A DNA stretch of 64,000 nucleotides from Candidatus Metaruminococcus caecorum (GCA_904420045.1 CAJFTY010000018.1:117101-181100), one strand, 5' to 3'; positions 44,048-53,075 are shown, numbered from the stretch's first letter. Notes: generated from the sequence alone by a model not told the origin. Numbers and translations: made by a program.

Positions 44048-44149
44048 GAGCTTTTGGGGTCCAAAATGTCCATAAAGAACGTAACACAGTAAGTCCTTGG
44101 AAGAAGATCCGCCGGGCTGGCGGCCCGGCTTTTGCACAAGATCACAAAA
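44048..44149 (+). repeat. Structured repeat unit 4, diverged; contains a terminator
   Basis: TTTTGG/CCAAAA around GGT (44052-44066), a diverged copy of the extra hairpin (about 44073-44098), and GATC/GATC enclosing GCCGGGC/GCCCGGC (44111-44129) followed by TTTT. The last part would work as the intrinsic terminator of the his operon. Confidence 0.6.
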
Positions 44150-44177
44150 TATTGAAATAGGAAAGGGGCGTATATTC

Positions 44178-45167
44178 ATGCACAACGTTTACAAAGCAGA
44201 TCCAGCCCGGTATTCGAACATGCAGTACCGCCGCTGCGGAAAAAGCGGCATTCGCCTGCCCGCGGTTTCCCTGGGGCTGTGGCAAAACTTCGGGGGCAAC
44301 CGCCCTTATGCCGACAACAAGGCGATTTTGGAGCGGGCTTTTGATTTGGGAATCACCCATTTTGACCTGGCAAACAACTATGGGCCGCCCTACGGCAGCG
44401 CGGAGGAGACCTTCGGCCGTGCGATGAAGGACAGCCTGCGCCCCTACCGGGACGAGCTGATCATCAGCACCAAGGCGGGCTTTGATATGTGGGACGGTCC
44501 GTACGGAAACTGGGGCTCCAAAAAATACCTGACCGCTTCGCTGGATCAAAGCCTGTCCCGCATGGGGCTTGACTACGTGGACATCTTTTATCATCACCGC
44601 CCTGATCCGGAGACGCCCATCGAGGAGACCATGGACGCCCTGGCGGGCATTGTCCGGCAGGGAAAAGCGCTGTATGTGGGGATTTCCAACTATTCGGCGG
44701 CGGAGGCCAAGGTCGCCCTGGAAACCCTGGAGTCTATGGGCGTGCATTGTCTGCTGCACCAGCCAAACTACAGCATGTTAAACCGCTGGATCGAGGACGG
44801 GCTGCAGGAAGTGCTGGAGCAGCACGGGGTGGGTACCATCGCCTACTGCCCGCTGGCGCAGGGGCTTTTGACGCCCAAGTATTTAAACGCGGTACCGGTG
44901 GATTCCCGGGCGGCGCGCAGCGGCGGCCTCAAGGACCAGATCACGCCGGAGCTTATCAAAAAGCTCAACGCCTTAAACGATCTGGCGGCCCAAAGAGGGC
45001 AGACCCTGCCTCAACTGGCACTGGCGTGGGTGCTCCGGGGCGGACGGGTGACCTCCGCGCTGATCGGCGTGTCCAAGCTGGAACAGCTTGAGGACAACGC
45101 CGCAGTGGTAGAGCATCTGGACTTCACCCAGACAGAGCTTCAGCAGATTGAGGAAATTTTAAAATAA
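44178..45167 (+). CDS. Aldo/keto reductase, YghZ-like
   Basis: The 329-residue NADPH-linked barrel protein shows MQYRRCGKSGIRLPAVSLGLW at its N-terminus, of which the key part is GKSGIRLPAVSLG. It has FDLANNYGPPYGSAEE with the catalytic Tyr, STKAGFDMWDGPYG, the His in YHHRPDPETPIEET, and the cofactor-binding IGVSKLEQLEDNA. It resembles enzymes reducing glyceraldehyde 3-phosphate and methylglyoxal, but the natural substrate is not known. GGAAAGGGG lies upstream of the ATG at 44178. It stands alone after the repeat array. Confidence 0.9.
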   Translation: MHNVYKADPARYSNMQYRRCGKSGIRLPAVSLGLWQNFGGNRPYADNKAILERAFDLGITHFDLANNYGPPYGSAEETFGRAMKDSLRPYRDELIISTKAGFDMWDGPYGNWGSKKYLTASLDQSLSRMGLDYVDIFYHHRPDPETPIEETMDALAGIVRQGKALYVGISNYSAAEAKVALETLESMGVHCLLHQPNYSMLNRWIEDGLQEVLEQHGVGTIAYCPLAQGLLTPKYLNAVPVDSRAARSGGLKDQITPELIKKLNALNDLAAQRGQTLPQLALAWVLRGGRVTSALIGVSKLEQLEDNAAVVEHLDFTQTELQQIEEILK

Positions 45168-45187
45168 CAGTTTGGACTGAAATGCAA

Positions 45188-45223
45188 AACAGGCCGGCGC
45201 TGCAATTGCAGCACCGGCCTGTT
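45188..45223. terminator. Terminator between converging genes
   Basis: AACAGGCCGG pairs with CCGGCCTGTT and continues inward with GCTGC/GCAGC around AATT. On the minus strand it is followed by TTTT, which suits the symporter gene. Confidence 0.8.
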
Positions 45224-45247
45224 CGTATAAGGAATTACTTGAATCCA

Positions 45248-46636
45248 TTATGGACGTTGCTTTTCCTTTTTATGCTCCCGGCTGTACTCCCGTGTGGCGG
45301 CGAACACTACGCCGCTCAGGCCAATCACGCCGATGAGGTTGGGGATCGCCATCAGGCCGTTGAGAGTGTCGGAAATATCCCAAACCAGGCGCAGCCCCAC
45401 GTTGGAGCCCACCACGACTAAAAGGATGAAGAACAGCCGGTATACCAATATGGCGCTTTTTTGCTTAAACAGGTATTCCACGCACCGTTCCCCGTAATAC
45501 GACCAGCTGACAATGGTGGACACGGCGAAAAACACGGTGGAGACCCCGATAAAATAGGTGGCGAAATCGCCGAAGGTCTGGGCAAAGGCGGCGGAGGTGA
45601 GCTCGATTCCATCCAGCCCGCAGTCCCAGATGCCGGAGGTAAGGATCACCAGAGTGGTCAGGGTGCACATGACGATGGTGTCCGCGAACACCTCAAAGAT
45701 GCCCCACATGCCCTGCTTTACCGGACTGTCGGTGTCCGCCGCCGCGTGGGCGATGGGGGCGGAGCCCAGTCCCGCTTCGTTGGAAAAAACGCCCCGGGCA
45801 AACCCATACCGGAAAGCGTTGGCCAGCACGTAGCCGGCGGCGCCTCCTCCCACGGCTTCCAAGCGGAACGCGCCTTCAAAGATCATTTTAAAGGCGTTTG
45901 GAAGCTGTCCGGCGTTGGCAATCAGCACAATGACGGCTCCCGCCACGTAAAAGATCGCCATAAAGGGGATGAATTTTTCGGTGATCTGTGCAATTCGCTT
46001 AATGCCGCCGATGATGATGATCCCGATCAGGGCGGCCATTAAGACACCAGTGATCTTCGGGTCAAAGCCAAACGCGCTTTTAAGCGCCCCGGCTGCGGAG
46101 TTTGCCTGGGCCATGTTTCCGATCCCAAAGGAAGCCAAAATGCAGAACACAGCGAACAGTCCCGCCAGCCACTTGAGCCCCAGGCCATCCCGTATGTAGT
46201 ACATGGGACCCCCGCGCCAGCGGCCGTCCTCGCCTTTTTTTCGGTACTGGATGGACAAAAGAACCTCGGCGTATTTGGTCATCATCCCGAAAAAAGCGCT
46301 GACCCACATCCAGAACACCGCGCCGGGGCCTCCCAGTACGATGGCGGTGGCCACCCCCACCAGGTTCCCAGTGCCCAGGGTGCCTGCCAGAGCGGTGGTC
46401 ATGGCCTGAAATGGGGTGATGGCGTGCTTGTCTTTGGATGCCTTGTCAGCTTTGTTTTTGCCGAACAGGCTGCCCAGGGTGCAGCGAAAAATCTCCCCCG
46501 TTTTGCGCAGTTGGAAAAATCCTGTGCGCAGGGTGAAGTAGATCCCCGAACCGGCCAAAATAATCAGCAGAACCGGCCCCCATATGACGGAATTGACGGA
46601 TTTGTTGATCTGTTCGATCCATTGGAGCAGCGACAT
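45248..46636 (-). CDS. Sodium:alanine/glycine symporter (AGCS family)
   Basis: The 462-residue transporter takes up alanine or glycine with sodium. It has about eleven membrane helices and the family features FQAMTTALAGTLGTGNLVGVA in the Na/substrate region (key core GTLGTGNLVG), GGPMYYIRDGL, GFARGVFSNEAGLGSAPIAHA and SWSYYGERCVEYLF. The ATG at 46636 has AAAGGAGA 7 bases upstream; the frame extends 37 codons further without such a site. Its promoter overlaps that of the divergent coaX gene. Confidence 0.94.
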   Translation of the reverse strand: MSLLQWIEQINKSVNSVIWGPVLLIILAGSGIYFTLRTGFFQLRKTGEIFRCTLGSLFGKNKADKASKDKHAITPFQAMTTALAGTLGTGNLVGVATAIVLGGPGAVFWMWVSAFFGMMTKYAEVLLSIQYRKKGEDGRWRGGPMYYIRDGLGLKWLAGLFAVFCILASFGIGNMAQANSAAGALKSAFGFDPKITGVLMAALIGIIIIGGIKRIAQITEKFIPFMAIFYVAGAVIVLIANAGQLPNAFKMIFEGAFRLEAVGGGAAGYVLANAFRYGFARGVFSNEAGLGSAPIAHAAADTDSPVKQGMWGIFEVFADTIVMCTLTTLVILTSGIWDCGLDGIELTSAAFAQTFGDFATYFIGVSTVFFAVSTIVSWSYYGERCVEYLFKQKSAILVYRLFFILLVVVGSNVGLRLVWDISDTLNGLMAIPNLIGVIGLSGVVFAATREYSREHKKEKQRP

Positions 46637-46725
46637 TGCTCGTTCTCCTTTGCTGTTTTTCCTTTGATGAAAGGCGTTTTGCCCAAAATAGGAAGATGCG
46701 GTTTGGGGATTTTGAAATCCCGCAA

Positions 46726-46754
46726 TAGACAAACGGATAAAAATCAATTATAAT
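46726..46754 (+). promoter_or_regulatory. Promoter of coaX
   Basis: TAGACA at 46726-46731 and TATAAT at 46749-46754 are 17 bases apart, about 58 bases before coaX. Confidence 0.7.
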
Positions 46755-46755
46755 A

Positions 46756-46784
46756 ACAATACACAGTTTATGGTGATTTGTCAA
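46756..46784 (-). promoter_or_regulatory. Promoter of the AGCS symporter gene
   Basis: On the minus strand TTGACA (46784-46779) and TATTGT (46761-46756) are 17 bases apart. Its -10 lies next to that of the coaX promoter, head to head. Confidence 0.6.
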
Positions 46785-46811
46785 AATTCATGCGGAAAAG
46801 GAGCGTTTGTC

Positions 46812-47582
46812 ATGCTGATTGCAGCGGATATTGGAAACACCAATATTTCCATCTGCGTATTTCGGGAGGACGCCACCGTCTGCCTGACCAGTCTGCGAAC
46901 GTTCCCGGTGCTCACCTGCGCTCAGTATGCCGCTCAGCTGCGCACGCTGCTGGAACTGGAGGGCGTGGTGCTTGCTGGTATCACCCACGGGGTGATCGCC
47001 AGCGTGGCGGCTCCGGTGACCCAGGTGTTTGCCCAGGTGCTAGAAACGATCTGCGGCCGTCCGCCGCTGATTGTCTCCGCCGGGGTGAAAACGGGGCTTA
47101 AAATGCGCCTGTCCAATGCCGGGAGCTTGGGGGCCGATATGGTCTGCGCCGCGGTAGGCGCGGTGCAGAGCTATCCGCTGCCCGCAGTGATCGCGGACCT
47201 GGGCACCGCCACCACCATTACCGGGGTGGACCGGGAGGGCGTATTGATAGGCCGTACGATCTTAGCAGGGGTGGGAATTAGCCTGCAGGCTCTCAAAGAC
47301 AGCACGGCGGCACTGCCGCTGGTGGGGCCGAGCGCGCCTGCGCACCTGCTGGGAATGGACACGGCGGACGCCATCCGCTCCGGGATCACCTACGGCACCG
47401 CCAGCATGCTGGACGGGATGTGCCAGCGGTGCGCTGAGCAGCTGGGGGAGGACGCGACCTTGATCCTCACTGGAGGATACGCGGCGCATATCCTGCCCTA
47501 CTGCCAAAAGACGTACCACCTGGACGAAACCTTGGTGCTCCGGGGAATGAAAGCGATTTTTGACAAAAACGCCAAGGGATAA
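46812..47582 (+). CDS. coaX: Type III pantothenate kinase
   Basis: CoaX phosphorylates pantothenate, the first step of coenzyme A synthesis; type III needs a monovalent cation and is not inhibited by CoA. The 256 residues show the ASKHA-fold motifs IAADIGNTNISICVF, GADMVCAAVGA, VIADLGTATTITGVD and LTGGYAAHI. The ATG at 46812 has AAAAGGAG upstream. It is followed 62 bases later by an ECF S component that probably imports its substrate. Confidence 0.95.
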   Translation: MLIAADIGNTNISICVFREDATVCLTSLRTFPVLTCAQYAAQLRTLLELEGVVLAGITHGVIASVAAPVTQVFAQVLETICGRPPLIVSAGVKTGLKMRLSNAGSLGADMVCAAVGAVQSYPLPAVIADLGTATTITGVDREGVLIGRTILAGVGISLQALKDSTAALPLVGPSAPAHLLGMDTADAIRSGITYGTASMLDGMCQRCAEQLGEDATLILTGGYAAHILPYCQKTYHLDETLVLRGMKAIFDKNAKG

Positions 47583-47644
47583 AACTGTGAATTTGACGCA
47601 CCGTATCTTTTGAGGAAAAGAACGGCAGCAGGAGGTTTATCCTT

Positions 47645-48283
47645 ATGACAACAAACAGAAGATCCAACGAAAAAATCAGGCGCATGGCGCTGCTCGCCAT
47701 GTTCAGCGCGATTATTTTCCTATTGGGGTTGACACCCCTGGGAATGATCCCCATCACCCCATTTATGAAGGCGACGACGTTGCACATACCGGTGATTATC
47801 GGCGCAATTCTGCTGGGGCCTGTGGACGGCGCAATTTTAGGCGGCGTGTTCGGGCTGGTGAGCTTTTTAACCAACAGTTTTTTTGCTCCCAGCCTGACTT
47901 CGTTTGTATTCACGCCTTTATACACCCTGCCCGGAGCGCATCAGGGGAATTTTTGGAGCCTTGTGATCTGCTTCGTACCCCGGATCATGGTAGGGGTGGC
48001 GGCAGCCTGGGTGTTCCGGCTGATCGGCCGGTGGGACAAGTCGAAGATCGGCGCCTGTGCCGCAGCAGGACTGATTGGATCCGCTGTCAATACGGCGCTA
48101 GTGTTTGGCGGTATCGCGTTGTTTTTCGGTGACGCCTATGCGGCTGCAAAAGGCGGAGAACTGCTGACGGTTATTATGGGCATTATTTTGACTTATGGCG
48201 TACCTGAAATGATTGTCGGAGCAATTTTAGCCGCGCTGGTCTGCAAGCCGCTGATGGTGCTGACAAAAAGGCGAACGGCATAG
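47645..48283 (+). CDS. ECF transporter substrate-binding (S) component, probably for pantothenate
   Basis: The 212-residue membrane protein has five or six helices. It starts with the family's basic NRRSNEKIRRMALLAMFSAI (the conserved A-x-x-x-A contact motif lies in the first helix) and has the ECF-type loop TLHIPVIIGAILLGPVDGAILGG; key parts are HIPVIIGAILLGP and GAILGG. S components share a common ATPase and T module encoded elsewhere. The gene sits directly behind coaX, so PanT-like pantothenate uptake is a fair guess. The ligand cannot be proven here. GGAGG lies upstream of the ATG. Confidence 0.82.
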   Translation: MTTNRRSNEKIRRMALLAMFSAIIFLLGLTPLGMIPITPFMKATTLHIPVIIGAILLGPVDGAILGGVFGLVSFLTNSFFAPSLTSFVFTPLYTLPGAHQGNFWSLVICFVPRIMVGVAAAWVFRLIGRWDKSKIGACAAAGLIGSAVNTALVFGGIALFFGDAYAAAKGGELLTVIMGIILTYGVPEMIVGAILAALVCKPLMVLTKRRTA

Positions 48284-48318
48284 CTTAAAGCATGGATGCA
48301 AGTAAATAAATCGAAGAA

Positions 48319-48349
48319 CAGGGAGCGGGACGATTGTCCCGCTCCCTGT
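48319..48349. terminator. Hairpin terminator after the ECF gene
   Basis: ACAGGGAGCGGGAC pairs perfectly with GTCCCGCTCCCTGT around GATT. The T run is poor on either strand, but it lies between two converging genes. Confidence 0.65.
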
Positions 48350-48375
48350 CTGCTTCATGCCTACTTACAGCCGCT

Positions 48376-48864
48376 TTATTTGGACTCCCACTTGTCGTTT
48401 CGGTTTCCGTTGTCTCGTGTTGTGACAAAGGATACGGAACATTCTGTCAAACGGGGGGACTGGCTTACTTCAATGAGAATCCAACTGTCGGTTACAACAG
48501 CGGTGTGCATACCGGCGGGGATCTGCCGCTGGATAACGACATTTCCCTGGGAATCCACGCTTTGCACCTTGTGTGTAACCGAACTGCTCCCTTCGGAAAG
48601 CGAGACAATAATCAGCTGATTGAAATGAAAAAACCAACTGTTGTATTGACGAAATGTTTCGTCGTATTCAATTTCTAAAATATTGTGTTGGAGCATGAAC
48701 GCATCCAGCTCTTGCTTTGAGGAAAGCAGGGTGGCGGTGGGCTCGGGCGAATAGGACGGGCCACCGCGATAGTGTGCGGCAAAATTGGAAGTGGGAGGAT
48801 AGACCAGCATCCAGGGCAATAGTAAGATCACAACGGCCAACAGAACCAAAAGCCTGCGCTTCAT
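48376..48864 (-). CDS. Exported or membrane-anchored protein of unknown function
   Basis: The 162-residue product has MKRR and a single hydrophobic helix (about 5-25) that ends without a clear cleavage or lipobox site, so it may stay anchored. The outer part contains a polar stretch with Tyr and Pro and then a beta-rich region (IIVSLSEGSSSVTHKVQSVDSQ and onwards), with no motif I know. The ATG at 48864 has AAGGGGGA about 6 bases upstream. It is a single-gene unit with its own promoter. I do not assign a function. Confidence 0.7.
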   Translation of the reverse strand: MKRRLLVLLAVVILLLPWMLVYPPTSNFAAHYRGGPSYSPEPTATLLSSKQELDAFMLQHNILEIEYDETFRQYNSWFFHFNQLIIVSLSEGSSSVTHKVQSVDSQGNVVIQRQIPAGMHTAVVTDSWILIEVSQSPRLTECSVSFVTTRDNGNRNDKWESK

Positions 48865-48893
48865 AAAAAATCCCCCTTGTTTCTTTTGCCAAC

Positions 48894-48902
48894 AGTATAA
48901 CA
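48894..48902 (-). promoter_or_regulatory. Extended -10 promoter of the exported-protein gene
   Basis: On the minus strand TGT followed by TATACT (48899-48894) lies 30 bases before the start codon. No good -35 is seen. Confidence 0.5.
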
Positions 48903-49038
48903 CAATTTGGCCGTCTTGTGTCTGTTTTTTGACATTTCATATTCAATTGACTGGGCTTCCTCTTTTTATTTTCAAAGTTTTGTGATAAAATAAAACAAAA
49001 CCCGACCTGAATCGGACGTGGAAAGCGAGAGGACGTTT

Positions 49039-49581
49039 ATGAGTAAAAAAGTAACCCAAGCGCTGTGTCTGGTGTCTGGGATCCTGTTGTTGTTTGCAGG
49101 TGTGGTAGCCATGCTCAACCCCGGCGGAGCCATCGACGCGGTGGTTTTTGTACTGGGTCTGGCGGTGATTCTGGCCGGTGCGTTTGACCTGGTAATCTTT
49201 TTCAGCATGCGCAGGAGCTTTTTTGGCGCTAACTGGGTGCTGATCGAGGGGATTTTGACCGTGCTGGTGGCGCTGTTCCTGCTTTTGCATCCCCAGGCGG
49301 CCGCGGCGGCGATCCCCTATGTGTTCGGCATGTGGGTGCTGATGACGGGAATCTCCCGGGCGGTGACCTCCTTTGATTTAAAGGAGCTGGGCTTTTCCAA
49401 ATGGTGGGGCCTGACCATTGCGGGAATCGTGGGGATCCTCGTCGGATTTCTGTCCTTTTTTAAGCCCGATTTGATGACCACCGCCGCGGGAGTACTGATC
49501 GGGGTGTTTTTAATGGTGCAGGGACTGGCCTCGTTGTTTTTGTGGTTTGTGGCTACGAAGTTTGACGAACAGTCCCATTGA
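49039..49581 (+). CDS. DUF308/HdeD-like membrane protein
   Basis: The 180-residue protein has six hydrophobic helices arranged as repeated pairs, with the family's GAIDAVVFVLGLAVILAGAFDL (key part VLGLAVILAGAFDL) and VFGMWVLMTGISR. Members are small integral membrane proteins linked in E. coli to acid resistance, but the role in Clostridia is unknown. GAGAGGA lies before the ATG at 49039. It stands alone ahead of addB. Confidence 0.82.
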   Translation: MSKKVTQALCLVSGILLLFAGVVAMLNPGGAIDAVVFVLGLAVILAGAFDLVIFFSMRRSFFGANWVLIEGILTVLVALFLLLHPQAAAAAIPYVFGMWVLMTGISRAVTSFDLKELGFSKWWGLTIAGIVGILVGFLSFFKPDLMTTAAGVLIGVFLMVQGLASLFLWFVATKFDEQSH

Positions 49582-49682
49582 TCTCCCGCAGGAGATATGC
49601 GCATAAGCCGTCCCGCGCAGGCGTATTCACACAATGCCTGCACGGGGCCTTTTCTTACAAAAATTCCGGGAGGTGAAACCAG

Positions 49683-52600
49683 TTGCTTACCTTTATCCAG
49701 GGAAGCTCCGGCAGTGGAAAAACGGAGTTTATCCGGCAAAAAATCGGCTCGATGCTTGCGAAAAAAGACCAGCGGATCATCCTGATTGTGCCGGAGCAGT
49801 TCTCCTTTGAAAGCGAGCGGAGCATTCATCGGATTTTGGGGCCGCAAAAGGCATCCCAGGTGGAGGTGGCAAGCTTTACCCGCTTAGCGGATGGCATCTT
49901 CCGGGAGTACGGCGGCCTGGCGGGCAGCTACGCGGACGAGACCAAAAAGCTCATCCTCATGAACCTGGCGGTGCACGAGCTGCGGGACAGCCTGTCCTTT
50001 TATAAAAAGGCCAGCGCGTATGAAAGTTTCACCGGCCTGATGGTGCAGACGGTGGCGGAGCTTAAAAACGCCGGTATTTCTCCTGAAGAGCTGGAGAAAA
50101 TTGCCTCCCAGGTGGAATCCGACAGCCTGCGGGACAAGGTGGAGGATATCAGCACGCTGTATGCCGCCTATGACGCGCTGCTGCACAAGGCGTTTTTTGA
50201 TCCGCTGGAAAGCCTCAGCCGGGCGGCGAAAAAGGTGAAGGGCACGGGATATTTTGAAAACGCCGCCGTGTTTGTGGACGAATTTAAGGGCTTTACCGCC
50301 GGTGAGTACGAATTGCTTCGGGAGATCATCAAGCAGAGCCCCATGGTCTATGTTTCCCTGTGCATGGAGCAGGAGGCCCAGGGGGAATACGGCCTGTTCG
50401 CCTTTGTGCAGGCCACCCGGGACCGGCTGACCCGCATCGCCCGGCAGGCTGGGATCACGGTGGCAGCCCCGGTGGAACTTTTGCCCGGGGGGCGGTTTTC
50501 CGACCCCGAGCTTGCGCATTTTGAACGGATCGTCCTTCGCCCGGCTGGGGAACCTTACCGGGGAAACCCCACCGGCGGCGTGGAGTTTGTCACCGCACAA
50601 AACGAGTACGACGAGGCGGACTACGCCATGGGCGCCATCCTTGATCTTGTTAAAAGCGGGGACTACCGGTTCCGGGACGTCGCGGTGGTCACCCGGGATC
50701 TCTCCGTCTACCGGCACGTGCTGGAAAGCGCGTTCCAAAAGTACGACATCCCCTATTATCTGGACGAGCGCAATCCCATTGAGTCAAAGCCGCTGATCCG
50801 GTTTGTCCGATCCTTTTTGGAGCTGGCAGCCAGGGGGATTTCCACCGAAGGGGCGCTGAATCTGTTTAAGTGCGGGCTCACCCCATTTACCACTGAGCAG
50901 GTGGGCGGGCTGGAAAACTACTGCTACACTTGGGATATCCGGGGAACCGGGTGGAATTCGCCCTTTACCGCCAATCCCTCCGGCTTTGCCGCGGCGCTCA
51001 CTGAACAGGATGCGGAAGCTTTAGCCCAGGCAAATGGGCTGCGGGAGTATCTGAAAAACGGGGTGGAGCACTTCTGCGCCCGGTGCGGGGACACCGCCCG
51101 TTCCATGAGCACGGCGCTGTACGACGCCTTGGAAGAGCTGGGTGTCAAGGCAAGTCTGGAAGGAATCATCGCCGGGCTGGAGCAGGACGCTCAGCCCGTC
51201 CTGGCGGAGGACTACGCCAGGGTGTGGGAGATTTTGCTGGAGCTTCTGGACGCGGTGGTGCTCGCGGCCGGGGAGGTGCGCTTGACCCGCGCCCGTTTTT
51301 TGGAACTGGTGTCTTTGGCGGCGGGGGAGTCCGACATGGGCACCCTTCCCCAGACGTTGGATTCGGTCACGGTGGGCGATCTGTCCCGGGTGCGGATGGG
51401 GACGCCCAAGGCGGTGATCGTCCTGGGGGCCAACCAGGGGGTTCTGCCTATGCTTCCCGCCCAGGGCGGGGCGTTTTCCAAGCGGGAGCGCAAGCTTTTA
51501 ATCCAGTCGGGAGCCGCGCTGTTTGAAACCGAGGAACAAACCATCGCGGAGGAGCGTTTTCTGGCGTACAAGGCGCTGTCCGCGCCCTCCCACAAGCTGA
51601 TCGTCACCGCCCGCCGGGCGGATGTGGCGGGGACGCCCCTGCGGCCCTCCGAACTGTTTTTGCAGGCAAAATCCATCTTTGGGGAGCGCGTAGTGGCCGA
51701 CGCCCAGGACATGGGGCTGCTTTTCGGGTGCCGCAGCCCCCGCACCGCCTTTTTAAAGCTGGCGGAACACTACCGGGAGGACACCCCTGAGACCGCCGCC
51801 CTGCGGGAATATCTGGGCTCCCTGCCGGAGTACCGGGACAAGGCGGAGCTTTTGCGCCGAATGCTTCACCCCGCGCCCCTGCGTTTAACCGATCCGGCGG
51901 CCATCCGGGGGTTGTTTGGAACCCGCATGCAGGTAAGCCCCAGCCGGATCGAAACCTTTTACCAGTGCAGGTTCCGGTATTTTTGTGCCAGCGGACTACA
52001 AGCGAAGCCCCGGACAAAGGCGGAATTAAATCCGATGGAAACCGGCTCGATGATCCACCAGGTGCTGTATGCGGTGACCGCAAACAGCGAGTACGACTTT
52101 GTGACCCTTCCGGAAAAGGAACTCCGCGCCCGGGTGCGGGAAGAGCTCGACCGTTACCTGGAAACGGTGATGGGGGGGAGAAAAGACAAAACCGCCCGGT
52201 TTACCTATTTGTACAACCGGATGGGGCGCACAGTGTTTCAGATTCTTCAGCACCTGCGGGAGGAATTCGCCCAGAGCGAGTTCCGCCCCAGCGACTTTGA
52301 GCTGGATATCTCCCCGGACGGGGAGGTTCCGCCCCTGGAGGTACAGGCCCCCGACGGGACAAAAATCTCCATCCGAGGGCGGATCGACCGGGTGGACACC
52401 TACCGGAGCAAAACCACCGGGGAAACCTACGTCCGGGTGGTGGATTATAAATCCGGGGCGAAAAAGTTCAACCTGAGCGATCTGTACTACGGGCTCAACC
52501 TGCAAATGCTGGTCTATCTGTTCTGCATCTGGAAAAACGGCCGGGGAAGCTATCAAAACGTACTCCCCGCCGGGGTGCTGTATATGCCGGCAAAAGACCC

Positions 52601-53042
52601 GTCCCCCACCCTGGGGCGGGAGGCGGATGACGCTTCCTCCGAAAAGGAAAAGCGCGCCCAGTACAAAATGAACGGCCTACTTTTGTCCGACCCCACTCTG
52701 CTTCAGGCCATGGACAAAGAGGGCGGCGGCATTTTCATCCCCGCCAAGCTCAACAAGGACGGGGAGCCGGACAAAACCTCCTCCATCGTGTCGCTGGGGG
52801 AGATGGGGCGGCTGTACCGCCACACCTGCCGCCTGGCGAAAGACATGGCAAACGAGCTTCAGGCCGGCGGGGTGGAAGCCTGCCCCATCAACGGGCTGGG
52901 ATACGACCCCTGCGCCTACTGCGACTTTAAAGCGGTGTGCGGCGTGGGGCCGGAGGACCCCCGGCGGGAGATCCAGGCGTTTTCCTCCAAAGAGGACCTG
53001 TTCTCCCAGATGGAGGAGGAAGACAAGCAGGATCTGGAATAA
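49683..53042 (+). CDS. addB: Helicase-exonuclease AddB
   Basis: AddB pairs with AddA to process double-strand breaks and recognise Chi. The 1119 residues have an N-terminal Walker A (GSSGSGKTEFI) and a degenerate helicase core. The C-terminal nuclease domain has the iron-sulfur cysteines (FYQCRFRYFC, then CAYCDFKAVCG near the end) and the active-site motif VVDYKSGAKKF. Length is normal. The start is TTG at 49683 with GGGAGG 9 bases upstream. The addA gene follows 33 bases later. Confidence 0.95.
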   Translation: MLTFIQGSSGSGKTEFIRQKIGSMLAKKDQRIILIVPEQFSFESERSIHRILGPQKASQVEVASFTRLADGIFREYGGLAGSYADETKKLILMNLAVHELRDSLSFYKKASAYESFTGLMVQTVAELKNAGISPEELEKIASQVESDSLRDKVEDISTLYAAYDALLHKAFFDPLESLSRAAKKVKGTGYFENAAVFVDEFKGFTAGEYELLREIIKQSPMVYVSLCMEQEAQGEYGLFAFVQATRDRLTRIARQAGITVAAPVELLPGGRFSDPELAHFERIVLRPAGEPYRGNPTGGVEFVTAQNEYDEADYAMGAILDLVKSGDYRFRDVAVVTRDLSVYRHVLESAFQKYDIPYYLDERNPIESKPLIRFVRSFLELAARGISTEGALNLFKCGLTPFTTEQVGGLENYCYTWDIRGTGWNSPFTANPSGFAAALTEQDAEALAQANGLREYLKNGVEHFCARCGDTARSMSTALYDALEELGVKASLEGIIAGLEQDAQPVLAEDYARVWEILLELLDAVVLAAGEVRLTRARFLELVSLAAGESDMGTLPQTLDSVTVGDLSRVRMGTPKAVIVLGANQGVLPMLPAQGGAFSKRERKLLIQSGAALFETEEQTIAEERFLAYKALSAPSHKLIVTARRADVAGTPLRPSELFLQAKSIFGERVVADAQDMGLLFGCRSPRTAFLKLAEHYREDTPETAALREYLGSLPEYRDKAELLRRMLHPAPLRLTDPAAIRGLFGTRMQVSPSRIETFYQCRFRYFCASGLQAKPRTKAELNPMETGSMIHQVLYAVTANSEYDFVTLPEKELRARVREELDRYLETVMGGRKDKTARFTYLYNRMGRTVFQILQHLREEFAQSEFRPSDFELDISPDGEVPPLEVQAPDGTKISIRGRIDRVDTYRSKTTGETYVRVVDYKSGAKKFNLSDLYYGLNLQMLVYLFCIWKNGRGSYQNVLPAGVLYMPAKDPSPTLGREADDASSEKEKRAQYKMNGLLLSDPTLLQAMDKEGGGIFIPAKLNKDGEPDKTSSIVSLGEMGRLYRHTCRLAKDMANELQAGGVEACPINGLGYDPCAYCDFKAVCGVGPEDPRREIQAFSSKEDLFSQMEEEDKQDLE

Positions 53043-53075
53043 AGCAAAAGACGATTGCGGAAAGGAGTGCGGATC

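Noticed and set aside
43706..44149. A CRISPR array
   Set aside because: The units are long, contain several hairpins, vary in their stems and have no equal-length unique spacers. No cas genes are nearby.
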